Source: Pseudarthrobacter sp.
GTDB lineage: Bacteria > Actinomycetota > Actinomycetes > Actinomycetales > Micrococcaceae
DNA length: 37,750 nt
Reading direction: 5' to 3'
Assembly: GCA_031178005.1 (NCBI GenBank)
Contig: JAPSJV010000025.1
Span: forward strand, 1-37,750
Part shown: piece by piece, positions 17,180 through 25,141 of the stretch
How the letters are laid out: the number at the start of each line of letters is the position of its first letter
Position numbering within the stretch: position 1 is the first letter of the stretch
The notes under the pieces: model-generated
What the model was told of the DNA's origin: nothing
The model's input: only the letters and a program-made list of their open reading frames with translations
Databases searched by the model: none
Translations under genes and position numbers: made by a program

Positions 17180-17680
17180 ATGACCCAGGAAACCGTTGTG
17201 ACCATCCTTTGCGGCCTCGCCATCCTGGTAGGTGTGGCCGGGACGATCATCCCGGTGCTGCCGGGCAGCATCCTGATCGGCGCGAGCCTGCTGGCCTGGG
17301 CCATTTGGGGTGGCGCCGGCACCGTGGGCTGGGTTGTCTTCGCGATCGGCGTGGTGTTTGTGGCCGTGGGCATGGCTGCCAGCGCCATCTTGACCGGCCG
17401 GAAGATGAAGCAGCACGCCATCCCGGGACGCAGCGTGGTGATCGGCTTGGTAGCCGGCGTCGTGGGAATGTTCGTCATCCCGGTGGTGGGGCTGTTCGTT
17501 GGTTTCGCAGCTGGCCTGCTCCTTAGCGAGCTGTCCCGCACCCGGGATTTCCGCACCGCCACCACCACCAGTTGGGCTGCCCTGAAGGCAACCGGGCTGG
17601 GAATCCTGGTGGAGTTCGGCCTGGCCTGCCTCGCGGCCAGCACCTGGGTGATTGGCCTGTGGATCGTCGCAGCGACGTAG
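17180..17680 (+). CDS. DUF456 family membrane protein
   Basis: A 166-residue hydrophobic protein of the DUF456 family. It has four to five predicted membrane segments rich in glycine. The family start VAGTIIPVLPGSILIGASLL and the glycine-spaced VVGMFVIPVVGLFVGFAAG are visible. The function of this family is not known; the small Gly-zipper helices suggest an oligomeric membrane protein. It stands 10 bp upstream of the next gene on the same strand and is probably co-transcribed with it. Confidence 0.82.
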   Translation: MTQETVVTILCGLAILVGVAGTIIPVLPGSILIGASLLAWAIWGGAGTVGWVVFAIGVVFVAVGMAASAILTGRKMKQHAIPGRSVVIGLVAGVVGMFVIPVVGLFVGFAAGLLLSELSRTRDFRTATTTSWAALKATGLGILVEFGLACLAASTWVIGLWIVAAT

Positions 17681-17689
17681 CATGGAGGC

Positions 17690-18652
17690 ATGACCCCGGG
17701 GGATTCTGCAGCGCCAATCTATAGGGACACGCGCGACTTCACGCCCTTCGGCCAGGTCCGTTTCCGCACTCCGGTCACTGAACTGGCCGGAAGCCTGGGC
17801 GGACTGGTCCAGGGTGTGCTTGGTGGCCGCGACCACGCCCTGATGGCGGTGGACGGCGTCATTCCACGGTTGAAACTCAGGCCAGGCAAGGCAGCCAAGG
17901 CCGTCCACGACGCCATCTTCAGCAGCCGGGAACCCGGAACGCTCCTCATGATCGCCCGCGCCTATCCCGGCTGGGCCGGACTTTGCTACGTCATGGCGGG
18001 CCTGCTGGCGTACCAGCATGGCAGGTACCCCTACGCCGTCGAACTCCTCCAGCGCGGATTGGCCACCAGGAACGACGACGAAGCGAACCAATACGCCTTC
18101 GCCTACCTTTCGCGCGTGGTCACCCGGGTGGAGGTTGCCGACCGCATCGAGGTGCCGGTGCTGTTCAGCCAGGAGTCGGTGTTCCTGGCGCTCTCGCATG
18201 CGCAGCGGGAAACCGGGGAACTGGAGGCCGCGCTCGGCACACTGGCCGGGCTGCCGCCGTCGTTGCCGGCGGCGTTGGCCCGCTGCGCGTTGGCGTTTTC
18301 GCTGGGCCGGGACAAAGAAGTGGTGATCTGGACCGAAGACCTGCTGAATTCGGATGACCTGGCCGCTGCCTTGCTGCTGCTCAGGGCCCGGGCGCTGCGC
18401 CGGCTGGGCGCCAAGACCAAGGCGGACCGCGCACTCAGCGAGGTGCTCCGCCGTCGTAAAACCCACATTATGCTCCGCAACGACGCACTCTCCGACCGCG
18501 CACTGTTGCTCCTGGACAACGGTCGCAAGACCCTCAATCCCCGCGACTGGCTGCGGGGCAAGACGCCGGAATCCGAGATTGAGATTATCCGCAAGGACGT
18601 CGAGGAGCGGCGCCTGTGGGAGCAGGACTGGAAGAAGCTGCACGGCGAGTAG
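17690..18652 (+). CDS. TPR-like hypothetical protein
   Basis: A 320-residue soluble protein that I do not assign to a named family. Residues about 85-275 look like helical repeats of the tetratricopeptide type. Examples are YVMAGLLAYQHGRYPYAVELLQRGLA, LALSHAQRETGELEAALGTLAGLP and AALLLLRARALRRLGAKTKADRALSEVLRR, with the usual small/large residue pattern. The C-terminal 50 residues are charged (EIEIIRKDVEERRLWEQDW). GGAGGC precedes the ATG. It follows the DUF456 gene by 10 bp. A scaffold or adaptor role is likely for such repeats, but no partner is evident. Confidence 0.75.
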   Translation: MTPGDSAAPIYRDTRDFTPFGQVRFRTPVTELAGSLGGLVQGVLGGRDHALMAVDGVIPRLKLRPGKAAKAVHDAIFSSREPGTLLMIARAYPGWAGLCYVMAGLLAYQHGRYPYAVELLQRGLATRNDDEANQYAFAYLSRVVTRVEVADRIEVPVLFSQESVFLALSHAQRETGELEAALGTLAGLPPSLPAALARCALAFSLGRDKEVVIWTEDLLNSDDLAAALLLLRARALRRLGAKTKADRALSEVLRRRKTHIMLRNDALSDRALLLLDNGRKTLNPRDWLRGKTPESEIEIIRKDVEERRLWEQDWKKLHGE

Positions 18653-18691
18653 GCCCTTGTGGCTCTGGCGCCTCCGGGGTACAACGGAGAA

Positions 18692-19051
18692 ATGAGTGAC
18701 GCAATCACGGCGTGGATGCAGAAGTACATCGCCGCCTGGACAACGAACCAGCCGGAAGATATCGAAGCCCTTTTTACCGAGGACGCGGTGTATGCCACGC
18801 GGCCGCATGATCCTGACCCGTGGCGGGGGCGCGAGCAGATCGTTGAAGGGTGGCTGGAGGCCCGGGATGAGCCGGGTGACTGGACCTTTGACTGGACACT
18901 GCTGGGCACCGACGGTGATCGGGCCTTCGTCCAGGGCTACACCGACTATCTGGGGGACCGGCCCAGCTACAACAACCTCTGGATCATCCGAATGTCCGAG
19001 GATGGCCGGGCCGCGGAGTTCACTGAGTGGTTTATGGAGGATCGCATCTAG
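18692..19051 (+). CDS. SnoaL/NTF2-like fold protein
   Basis: A 119-residue protein with the cone-shaped NTF2/SnoaL-like fold pattern. An N-terminal helix (ITAWMQKYIAAWTTNQPEDIEALFTEDAVYATRP) is followed by beta strands with WRGREQIVEGWLEA and YNNLWIIRMSEDGRAAEFTEWFME. The frame is open from 18659, but the ATG at 18692 has a GGAGA site and is the sensible start. Members bind or isomerise small hydrophobic molecules, or are only structural; the ligand here is unknown. Confidence 0.8.
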   Translation: MSDAITAWMQKYIAAWTTNQPEDIEALFTEDAVYATRPHDPDPWRGREQIVEGWLEARDEPGDWTFDWTLLGTDGDRAFVQGYTDYLGDRPSYNNLWIIRMSEDGRAAEFTEWFMEDRI

Positions 19052-19060
19052 GGGGCAGCT

Positions 19061-19945
19061 GTGGTCGAAGTGACAACGCCCGATGCCTCGCGGCTGGCGG
19101 AGGTCGGAGAGGCGCTTGCGCAATGGCAGGCGGATGGTGGCCCCGTCCATCTGCATCCAGGTGACCTTGGCTGGTATTCGCGGTGCGGCGCCGAGGAGAC
19201 GGCGTCATCGATACGGATCTGGTTGGACGGCGGGACGCCGTCCGCCATTGGCCTGCTCGATGGCCCGCAGCTCCTCCGTCTGGCGATCGACCCGATGCGA
19301 CGGAAAGACGCCGGCCTTGCAACGGCGATCGCAGACTCGATTGAACACCCCGACGGCGGCGTGTTCGCCCCCGGACAGGCCACGGTGGAAGCGCGAGGCG
19401 CTGATGCCCTGACTCGAACGCTGGGACAGCGAGGCTGGCAGGAGGACGAACCATGGGTTCCACTGCGCTTGGATCTCTCCGCACCTGTCCAACCGACGAG
19501 TACCCGGATCGAGACGATCGGTGAGGACCGGGCCGGAGAGTGGGTCGGGGTGCACTGGTCTGCGTTCCGGGGCACTCCACTCGAAGATGGCGTCAGGCAG
19601 ACGTTCGTCCAACGATGGCTGGCGATGGCCTCCGGTCCCTTAGCAGGGGCATCGCGTAGCCTCGCTGCCTTCGATGAGAACGGCAAGCCGGTTGCGGTGA
19701 CAACTGTATGGTCTGCCGGGCCGGGGCGTCCGGGCCTTATCGAGCCCATGGGCGTGCACCCGGACTACCGCGGGCGCGGGTACGGGGTGGAGATTACCCG
19801 TGCGGGAGCCGCGGCGCTTCGGGAGATGGGTTCCTCCAGTGCCCTGGTGGCCGCCGAAGGAGCCAACAGCGGCGCCTTGGCGACCTACGTCGCGGCCGGG
19901 TTCGTCCCTGACCCGTCCGACGCGGACATGTCACGCGGCGACTAG
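19061..19945 (+). CDS. GNAT-family N-acetyltransferase, two-domain
   Basis: A 294-residue protein. The C-terminal half is a clear GNAT domain with acetyl-CoA motif GVHPDYRGRGYGVEITRAG and motif B ANSGALATYVAAGFVPDPS. The N-terminal 140 residues look like a degenerate second GNAT domain (LLRLAIDPMRRKDAGLATAIADSI), giving the tandem layout seen in several actinobacterial acetyltransferases. The GTG start at 19061 is preceded by a G-rich stretch and lies 9 bp after the SnoaL-like gene, so the two may be co-transcribed. The substrate is unknown. Confidence 0.82.
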   Translation: MVEVTTPDASRLAEVGEALAQWQADGGPVHLHPGDLGWYSRCGAEETASSIRIWLDGGTPSAIGLLDGPQLLRLAIDPMRRKDAGLATAIADSIEHPDGGVFAPGQATVEARGADALTRTLGQRGWQEDEPWVPLRLDLSAPVQPTSTRIETIGEDRAGEWVGVHWSAFRGTPLEDGVRQTFVQRWLAMASGPLAGASRSLAAFDENGKPVAVTTVWSAGPGRPGLIEPMGVHPDYRGRGYGVEITRAGAAALREMGSSSALVAAEGANSGALATYVAAGFVPDPSDADMSRGD

Positions 19946-19951
19946 CTGGAG

Positions 19952-20635
19952 TCAGGCGACGACGATCAGCGGCACCAGTTGTTCGGACAGCAGCACCAAT
20001 CCCAGCGTCACCATAATGATGCCGCTGGTCAGGGTCACCACCCTGGCAGTGCCCGGCCGGCGTTGCAGCAGGTTCCGGGCCAGCAGTGCGACTGCCGTGT
20101 AAACGAGGGCCGCCAGCGCAACAAAGGTCAAGCCCAGCAGGCCGGACTGGACCGGCACCGGAAACGCGGCATCGGCACTGACAAACTGCGGAATCAGGGC
20201 AACGTAGAACAGCAGGCCCTTGGGGTTGATGCCGCTGGTGCCCATGCCCTGCAGGAAGGTGCGGAGCTGGTTGTTGGCCCCATCTTGGGCCCCACGTTGG
20301 ATCCCGCCGGCAGCGTCGAGGCTGGAGCCGGCGTCCGACGTCGAGAAGCTGGCACCGCGCCAGGAGCGGATGGTCCCGATCCCCAGCCACAACAGGTACC
20401 CGGCGCCGGCAACCGTAAGCCAGCCCAGGACCCCGGGCATGCCCGCCAGCAAGGCGGCCAGGCCCAGCACCAAGAGGCCGGTGTGCAGGATGTAGCCGCT
20501 GCAGAGCCCGGCAACTGCGGGCACAAAACTGCGCTGCTTCAGGCCCGCCGCGATGGAGTACGCCCAGTCGACGCCGGGAGTGCAGGCCAAGGCGGCGGCA
20601 ACAACGATGAAGGCGAAAAACAGCTGCGGGTTCAC
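19952..20635 (-). CDS. LysE/RhtB-family amino-acid exporter
   Basis: A 227-residue membrane exporter of the LysE/RhtB family with six predicted helices. The diagnostic stretch near the start is ALACTPGVDWAYSIAAGLKQR, the family P-G-P-x region with a V-D variant, followed by GYILHTGLLVLGLAALL. The later motif is GTSGINPKGLLFYVALIPQFV. The GTG at 20635 is favoured because AGGAAG lies just upstream; a longer frame to 20683 exists. A Ser/Gly/Asp-rich loop of about 30 residues separates the helix groups. It is divergent from an Lrp-type regulator, the classic arrangement for an amino-acid-induced exporter. Confidence 0.88.
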   Translation of the reverse strand: MNPQLFFAFIVVAAALACTPGVDWAYSIAAGLKQRSFVPAVAGLCSGYILHTGLLVLGLAALLAGMPGVLGWLTVAGAGYLLWLGIGTIRSWRGASFSTSDAGSSLDAAGGIQRGAQDGANNQLRTFLQGMGTSGINPKGLLFYVALIPQFVSADAAFPVPVQSGLLGLTFVALAALVYTAVALLARNLLQRRPGTARVVTLTSGIIMVTLGLVLLSEQLVPLIVVA

Positions 20636-20727
20636 AAGGATCTTCCTGTCCGGCGGGTACAGGAAAACCCTAGGGAAATTCACCGCATAAGTGTTCCCCT
20701 TTTTACTGCCAGAGCGACACCGGGCGG

Positions 20728-20733
20728 TAAGAT
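20728..20733 (+). promoter_or_regulatory. -10 box of the Lrp gene, possibly leaderless
   Basis: TAAGAT ends six bases before the GTG start at 20740, so transcription would begin at or within a base or two of the start codon. No SD site is present. Leaderless mRNAs are frequent in actinobacteria. The -35 region is weak. Confidence 0.45.
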
Positions 20734-20739
20734 TCTTGC

Positions 20740-21195
20740 GTGATTGATGCCATTGACAGGGAAATTTTGCGCCACCTCAAAGACGACGGGCGTATTACTG
20801 CCACGGCGCTGGCGGCGAAGGTGGGGCTCACGGTTGCGCCATGCCATCGAAGGCTGCGGGACCTGGAGGTCTCCGGCGTCATCCGGGGTTACCGGGCGGA
20901 CATTGATCCCGCCGCGGTGGGGCTCGGATTCGAGGCGATCGTCTTTGTCACTCTGCGCCAGGGGGACCGGCCCACCATGGAAATCTTCGAGGAACAGGTG
21001 GCGGACAACCCGCACATTGTGGAGGCCCAGCGGCTGTTCGGTTCGCCCGATTACCTGCTCAAGGTGATCGCCAAGGACCTGCCGGCCTACCAGCGCTTCT
21101 ACGACTCGGAGCTCACATCGCTGCCCGGCGTCGAACGGCTGACGTCAACGCTGGTGATGAAGAACCTGAAAGCCAACGCCGGGCCGCCCGTTTAA
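20740..21195 (+). CDS. Lrp/AsnC-family regulator (of the LysE exporter)
   Basis: A 151-residue leucine-responsive-type regulator. Residues 1-60 form the winged HTH (IDREILRHLKDDGRITATALAAKVGL, then RRLRDLEVSGVIRGYRADID). Residues about 65-145 form the RAM ligand-binding domain (VEAQRLFGSPDYLLKVIAKDL). It is divergent from lysE with 104 bp between starts, so it probably senses an amino acid and activates the exporter. The GTG start lacks an SD site, and a TAAGAT -10 sits just upstream. Its stop abuts the convergent lipoprotein stop with no gap. Confidence 0.9.
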   Translation: MIDAIDREILRHLKDDGRITATALAAKVGLTVAPCHRRLRDLEVSGVIRGYRADIDPAAVGLGFEAIVFVTLRQGDRPTMEIFEEQVADNPHIVEAQRLFGSPDYLLKVIAKDLPAYQRFYDSELTSLPGVERLTSTLVMKNLKANAGPPV

Positions 21196-21831
21196 CTACT
21201 GGACCGGCGCAACGTTGACGATGATCACCTGGGTGTCCTTGCCGCCGTCGTACCTCAGGTCGTAGTTGACCTCCAGGCCGGTGGACACCCCGGACGTCAG
21301 CGAGTACGAGGTCTCCTTCGCGGGATCAGCCTCGGCGGACGCGATCCAGCGTTCGGCGTCATCGGCCTCGATTCCGTAGTGCTCCACGCCGTCGCGGATC
21401 AGCGCGAAGTAGTCCTCCGGAGACTTTGCGGTAAGGAAGAAGGTGACCACCCTGAAGTCGTCCCGGGAAGCGGTGGTGCCGAACCGGATGCGGTCCGTTT
21501 CCGCCTGGATCTGGCCGTCCGGGCCGTCGATGGTGAGGTTGATCAGCCCGGTGTCCTGGGTGTTGATTTCCGGCCCGAAGCTCTCACCGGACAGCCCGAC
21601 GTCGGACTTCACCAGCCGTCCGGAGGTCATGTCCAGCTTGGCCTGGAGGGTCTGCCGGATGAGGTCCACGCCTGCAGCGTCCAGGGTGGAGTATTCGGAG
21701 GTGTTCATGGAACTCCCTTGGGAAGTGGGTTCAGGACTGGTTCCGGGGCTGGTCCCGGGGGAAGCGCAGGCGGAAGTACCGAGGACGGTTGCCAGGGCAG
21801 CCACTACGACGGCGGTGCGGAGCCGGCTCAC
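21196..21831 (-). CDS. hypothetical lipoprotein
   Basis: A 211-residue secreted lipoprotein. The signal peptide is residues 1-22 (SRLRTAVVVAALATVLG) with lipobox GTSAC. A Ser/Thr/Pro-rich linker (23-41) follows. The remainder is a mixed alpha/beta domain that I do not recognise, with an aromatic-poor strand pattern and EDYFALIRDGVEHYGIEADDAERWI. The GTG start overlaps the stop of the WXG-like gene upstream (GTGA, 21828-21831), so the two are translationally coupled. The coupling suggests that it works with the WXG protein at the cell surface; this is inference. Confidence 0.82.
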   Translation of the reverse strand: MSRLRTAVVVAALATVLGTSACASPGTSPGTSPEPTSQGSSMNTSEYSTLDAAGVDLIRQTLQAKLDMTSGRLVKSDVGLSGESFGPEINTQDTGLINLTIDGPDGQIQAETDRIRFGTTASRDDFRVVTFFLTAKSPEDYFALIRDGVEHYGIEADDAERWIASAEADPAKETSYSLTSGVSTGLEVNYDLRYDGGKDTQVIIVNVAPVQ

Positions 21832-23306
21832 TGGTGCACCTCAGCGCCGAAGCCGTCCAGGAACCTGCGGGTGATGTTGTCGATGTTGTTCAACGGCCTG
21901 TGCTCATCCACCCGCTGGTTGAAGTCGGAGCCGATGATCTGGGCGGCGCGGTCCGGATCGTTGGCCAGGAGGTTCTGGTACGCCGGAAGGGTGTCCTGCT
22001 CGATGAGCGCCCAGCGCTGGTCTGCGTCTGCGATGTTGCCGTCCGGGAAGCCGGTGGTGAAATCGGTGCGGAACTGCGTGGGGTTGTCCCAGTTGGTGAA
22101 CGGGACCTTCTCCGGGCCGGGGGACTCCACGCTGTAGGTGTACGGGAACACCTCCGGGTAGCTGCGGGCGCCCGGGATGGACGGCTCGCCGGCCAGCGTG
22201 ACCAAGTACGTTACGGCCTCGCCGCCGGGGTGGTTGCGCATGTTGGTGTAGTCGTCAGCGATGATCGAGTTCTGCTCCCGGTACAGCAGCGTGGTGTTGC
22301 CTTCCTGGATCTGCGCAGGATCTCCGGAATCGATCTGGGCCCAGGCGCGGGCCGTGTCCGGGTCGATGGCACCGGAGTCCCGCAGCCTGTTGATCTCCTC
22401 GATGCCGCCGTTCATATAGGCCTCGTGCTGCCGGGCCTGGTCCAGGAAGATCTCCTTGTTCATGTCCAGCATGCTGGTTTCGTAGAACTCGATCTCCTCA
22501 TCGGTCATGTTGGCCAGTTGCTCCAGCTGGTCCAGGACGGGAATCGGAACGTTGGATACGGGGTTGTTGACGATGTCCTGGGCCAGGTCCCGCATCAACG
22601 CCATGTCCTGGAAGCCGCCGGCGAAGGACGGGCCGATCATGTTGGCCATACCCGCCCACTGCAGGTCCGGGTTTTCCAAGTAGGCCTGGCCGTAGAAGTC
22701 GTAGACCTTCTTGATGGTCTCCCAGTTGTGCTCGGTGCCCAGCGAAGTGTCCCACGTGGAGGGGTCGATCCCCATGTCCCGCATGGCCTGCTGGTTCCAG
22801 TAGTCGCTGAGGAAGTCGGCGTATTCTTCGGACTTTTTGTCGATCAGGCCGGAATCGGCTGCTGCGTCCATTGCTGCCTTGGCGGCCTCCGGGTTCTCCA
22901 GAGCCCACTGCTTGAACTCGTCGCTGGCCAGGTAGTCCGCACGTTCGGCCGGGGTCATGCCCTCGAGCTTGTCCGTCAGTTCCTGTGCGGCCGGATCCGA
23001 GGAGTTGCCGCCGCCGTTTCCGCCGCCACCGCCGTTGCTGTTGCTGGACTTGTCCTGTTCGTCGGCGTTGCGCAGCAGCGCTTTGGAGGCGTCGGCCAGT
23101 CCGGCAGAGGCTGCCTTGAGTACCCGCAGGTGGTGGCTGCTCCAGTCGCTGCGGAAGCGGTCGCCGTCGTTCCCTTTCCAGGGGCTGGTGCTGACGGCGC
23201 TGCTCAGCTGCTGCCCGAGGTTACCCAGGCGGGTGGCACCCGTTGCCATGTCCTTGGCCAGCTGCCGCAGCTGCGCGACGTCGGCGCCGTAGAAATTTCC
23301 AGCCAT
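21828..23306 (-). CDS. WXG100-like protein with long C-terminal domain
   Basis: A 492-residue protein. Residues 1-85 resemble a WXG100/ESX helical hairpin: helix 1 (ADVAQLRQLAKDMATGATRL), the turn motif W43-K44-G45 within SPWKGNDGDRF, and helix 2 (SDWSSHHLRVLKAASAGL). A Ser/Gly/Asn linker (86-104) leads to a long, mostly helical C-terminal domain (105-492) that I do not recognise. No known toxin motif was found in it. GGGGAG precedes the ATG. It overlaps the lipoprotein gene by 4 bp. By family knowledge such proteins are type VII secretion substrates or effectors, but no Ecc machinery gene lies in this window. Confidence 0.72.
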   Translation of the reverse strand: MAGNFYGADVAQLRQLAKDMATGATRLGNLGQQLSSAVSTSPWKGNDGDRFRSDWSSHHLRVLKAASAGLADASKALLRNADEQDKSSNSNGGGGGNGGGNSSDPAAQELTDKLEGMTPAERADYLASDEFKQWALENPEAAKAAMDAAADSGLIDKKSEEYADFLSDYWNQQAMRDMGIDPSTWDTSLGTEHNWETIKKVYDFYGQAYLENPDLQWAGMANMIGPSFAGGFQDMALMRDLAQDIVNNPVSNVPIPVLDQLEQLANMTDEEIEFYETSMLDMNKEIFLDQARQHEAYMNGGIEEINRLRDSGAIDPDTARAWAQIDSGDPAQIQEGNTTLLYREQNSIIADDYTNMRNHPGGEAVTYLVTLAGEPSIPGARSYPEVFPYTYSVESPGPEKVPFTNWDNPTQFRTDFTTGFPDGNIADADQRWALIEQDTLPAYQNLLANDPDRAAQIIGSDFNQRVDEHRPLNNIDNITRRFLDGFGAEVHQ

Positions 23307-23355
23307 TTTCTCCCCGATTCAAGTCTGCCTCCACCCTAGCGGGAGCTTCCGACGG

Positions 23356-23383
23356 CGGCGATGGGCAGGGGTGCCCATCGCCG
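23356..23383 (-). terminator. hairpin after the second Lrp-type gene
   Basis: A 12-bp perfect stem with a GGGG loop (CGGCGATGGGCA / TGCCCATCGCCG) begins just past the stop of the minus-strand Lrp gene. It would separate that gene from the WXG gene downstream. No T-tract follows. Confidence 0.65.
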
Positions 23384-23385
23384 GC

Positions 23386-23856
23386 TCAGTCTTCGCGGAG
23401 CAGGCCCGTGGTCCGGTAGGGGATCACTTCGCGGAGGAACATGCTGGTGGACGTCCGGACGATTCCCGGGCACAGCCGGATTTCCTCCGACACGCGATAC
23501 AAATCGTCGGGGCTGGCGGCCACTACGCGGATCAGGAGGTCAGTATCTCCGGCGGGGGCGTGGCATTCGAGGACTTCCGGGATCTCACGCAGGGCGGCGA
23601 TCGCCTCGTTCAGGTGGCTCTGGTCCAGTTCTGCGCTGACGGCGGCGGCTACGCCCCTGCCCAACGCGGACGGGATCACGCGGCTGCTGTTGGGACGGAG
23701 AGCGCCCGACGCCGTCATCCGTTCCAGGCGCGACTGTACAGTTCCGCGCGCCAGGCCCAGCCGTTGGGCCAAGACCATGATGGGAAGGCGGGGATCGTCG
23801 TCCAGTGCCATGAGGATGCGGCGGTCTGTGACGTCAAGGAGCTGCAAAGTGCCCAC
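23386..23856 (-). CDS. Lrp/AsnC-family regulator
   Basis: A 156-residue Lrp-type regulator with the HTH at about 8-60 (LDVTDRRILMALDDDPRLPIMVLAQRLG, then RGTVQSRLERMTASGAL) and the RAM domain at about 70-145. The GTG at 23856 is taken as the start. It resembles BkdR-like regulators that often lie beside branched-chain dehydrogenase genes in this group of bacteria, but no such genes are adjacent here. The 23883-23897 palindrome lies directly upstream and may be its own operator. Confidence 0.88.
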   Translation of the reverse strand: MGTLQLLDVTDRRILMALDDDPRLPIMVLAQRLGLARGTVQSRLERMTASGALRPNSSRVIPSALGRGVAAAVSAELDQSHLNEAIAALREIPEVLECHAPAGDTDLLIRVVAASPDDLYRVSEEIRLCPGIVRTSTSMFLREVIPYRTTGLLRED

Positions 23857-23882
23857 TTTCGCGGTTGTTGATCATCGGCGAT

Positions 23883-23897
23883 TGGTCAGATTGACCA
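23883..23897. promoter_or_regulatory. palindrome TGGTCA-GAT-TGACCA, candidate Lrp operator
   Basis: A perfect 15-bp inverted repeat, 27-41 bp upstream of the start of the minus-strand Lrp gene, where autoregulators of this class bind. The interval 23857-24211 (355 bp) otherwise holds no gene I can support, only this site and the inverted repeat at 24124-24187. Confidence 0.45.
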
Positions 23898-24123
23898 CTC
23901 GGTCCGGTGCTTGTTGTGCCAACTGTAGGGCTTCTGCTCAAATTGTGGCAACAGGGACAACGGCGAACGCTGAATCCCGCACAGGCTACAGGAACACCGG
24001 CACACCACCCGGCCCCTGGACCCGGCATCCCGCAAGGACGCTGCCGCTGACTGACTCTTGTTCACACCAACGTCCGTTAGCCCACTTGTTCACCTCGTGC
24101 TGCTGCCCCGGCAGCCGGCACGG

Positions 24124-24187
24124 CAAGAGCCCCTGAGCCACCGAGCCGCGGATCCGTCTGCAGCGTTCCGTAGCTGAGGGGCTCTTG
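24124..24187 (+). repeat. inverted repeat in the leader of the tRNA-modification gene
   Basis: CAAGAGCCCCT (24124-24134) pairs perfectly with AGGGGCTCTTG (24177-24187) across a 42-nt loop, ending 24 bases before the start of the glutamyl-Q synthetase gene. It could be a leader RNA structure or a terminator. The middle is GC-rich and could fold further. Confidence 0.4.
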
Positions 24188-24211
24188 TGCGTCCCGGCAT
24201 AGGCTTGGGTC

Positions 24212-25099
24212 ATGACTCTTGCCGGCCGCTTCGCGCCCAGCCCGTCGGGTGAACTGCACGTGGGCAACCTGCGCACCGCAATGCTGGCCTGGCTTTTTGC
24301 CCGTTCCACCGGCCGGGCTTTCCTGCTCCGCGTTGAGGATCTGGACAGGGCCCGGGCGGGCGCGGAGGCCGTGCAGCTGCGGGACCTGCAGGCTGTGGGC
24401 GTCACGTGGGACGGCGAGGTGGTGCGGCAGACGGACCGCGAATCCCTTTACGCTTCCACCATCGACCGGCTTACGGCCGCCGGGCTGGCCTACGAATGTT
24501 TCTGCACCCGCCGCGAAATCCAGGAAGCACCCTCCGCCCCGCATGCACCGCAGGGCGCCTATCCGGGAACCTGCCGGGATCTTTCCGGGCCTGAACGCGA
24601 GGCCAAGCGGGCAGTCCGGCCGGCTGCGACCCGGCTGCGTTCTGCGGTTACAGAGTGGACCGTTGCCGATGCACTGCATGGCGGGTTCACCGGCGTCGTG
24701 GACGATTTTGTGCTGCGCCGCAACGACGGTGTGGCGGCCTACAACCTGGCCGTGGTGGTGGACGACGCAGAACAGGGTATTGACCAGGTGGTCCGGGGTG
24801 ATGACCTCTTGCCTTCTACGCCGCGGCAGGCCTACCTGGCGTCGCTGCTTGGCTACGCGGTGCCGGAATACGCGCATGTTCCGCTGGTGCTCAACGCCGA
24901 TGGCGCCCGGCTGGCCAAGCGGGATGGTGCGGTGACGTTGGGGGACCTCGCACGCGAAGGGTATTCCGCCGCGCAGGTGGCGGCCCGGGTGCTGGCCTCG
25001 CTGGGCCTCCCGGCAACCCTGGATGCTGCGCTCGCCGTCTTTGATCCTGCCCGGATCCCCCGCGAGCCGTGGATCTGGCAGGGGATGTCCGCAGGCTAG
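24212..25099 (+). CDS. glutamyl-Q tRNA(Asp) synthetase
   Basis: A 295-residue paralogue of glutamyl-tRNA synthetase without the anticodon-binding domain (GluQRS/YadB). It attaches glutamate to queuosine-34 of tRNA(Asp). The class I motifs are FAPSPSGELHVGN (HIGH region, H16-V-G-N19) and LAKRDGA (KMSKS-like). The zinc site of this family is present as C96-x-C98, Y117 and C121. The length matches the family of about 300 residues. The presence of GluQRS implies queuosine tRNA modification in this organism, though no queuosine synthesis gene is in the window. Confidence 0.92.
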   Translation: MTLAGRFAPSPSGELHVGNLRTAMLAWLFARSTGRAFLLRVEDLDRARAGAEAVQLRDLQAVGVTWDGEVVRQTDRESLYASTIDRLTAAGLAYECFCTRREIQEAPSAPHAPQGAYPGTCRDLSGPEREAKRAVRPAATRLRSAVTEWTVADALHGGFTGVVDDFVLRRNDGVAAYNLAVVVDDAEQGIDQVVRGDDLLPSTPRQAYLASLLGYAVPEYAHVPLVLNADGARLAKRDGAVTLGDLAREGYSAAQVAARVLASLGLPATLDAALAVFDPARIPREPWIWQGMSAG

Positions 25100-25141
25100 G
25101 GGAGCGGCGCCGATTGGGAACTGCCGGGTAATCTTGAAGGC

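Noticed and set aside
17135..19156. 673-residue open frame on the minus strand
   Set aside because: It is antisense to the DUF456, TPR-like and SnoaL-like genes, has biased low-complexity composition (Gly, Arg, His, Gln) and matches no family.
21789..23339. 516-residue open frame on the plus strand
   Set aside because: It is antisense to the WXG-like gene, which has an SD site, a family hairpin and a coupled lipoprotein.
23857..24211. T-box or tRNA-like leader before gluQ
   Set aside because: No T-box consensus, specifier loop or tRNA cloverleaf could be drawn; only a simple inverted repeat is supported.
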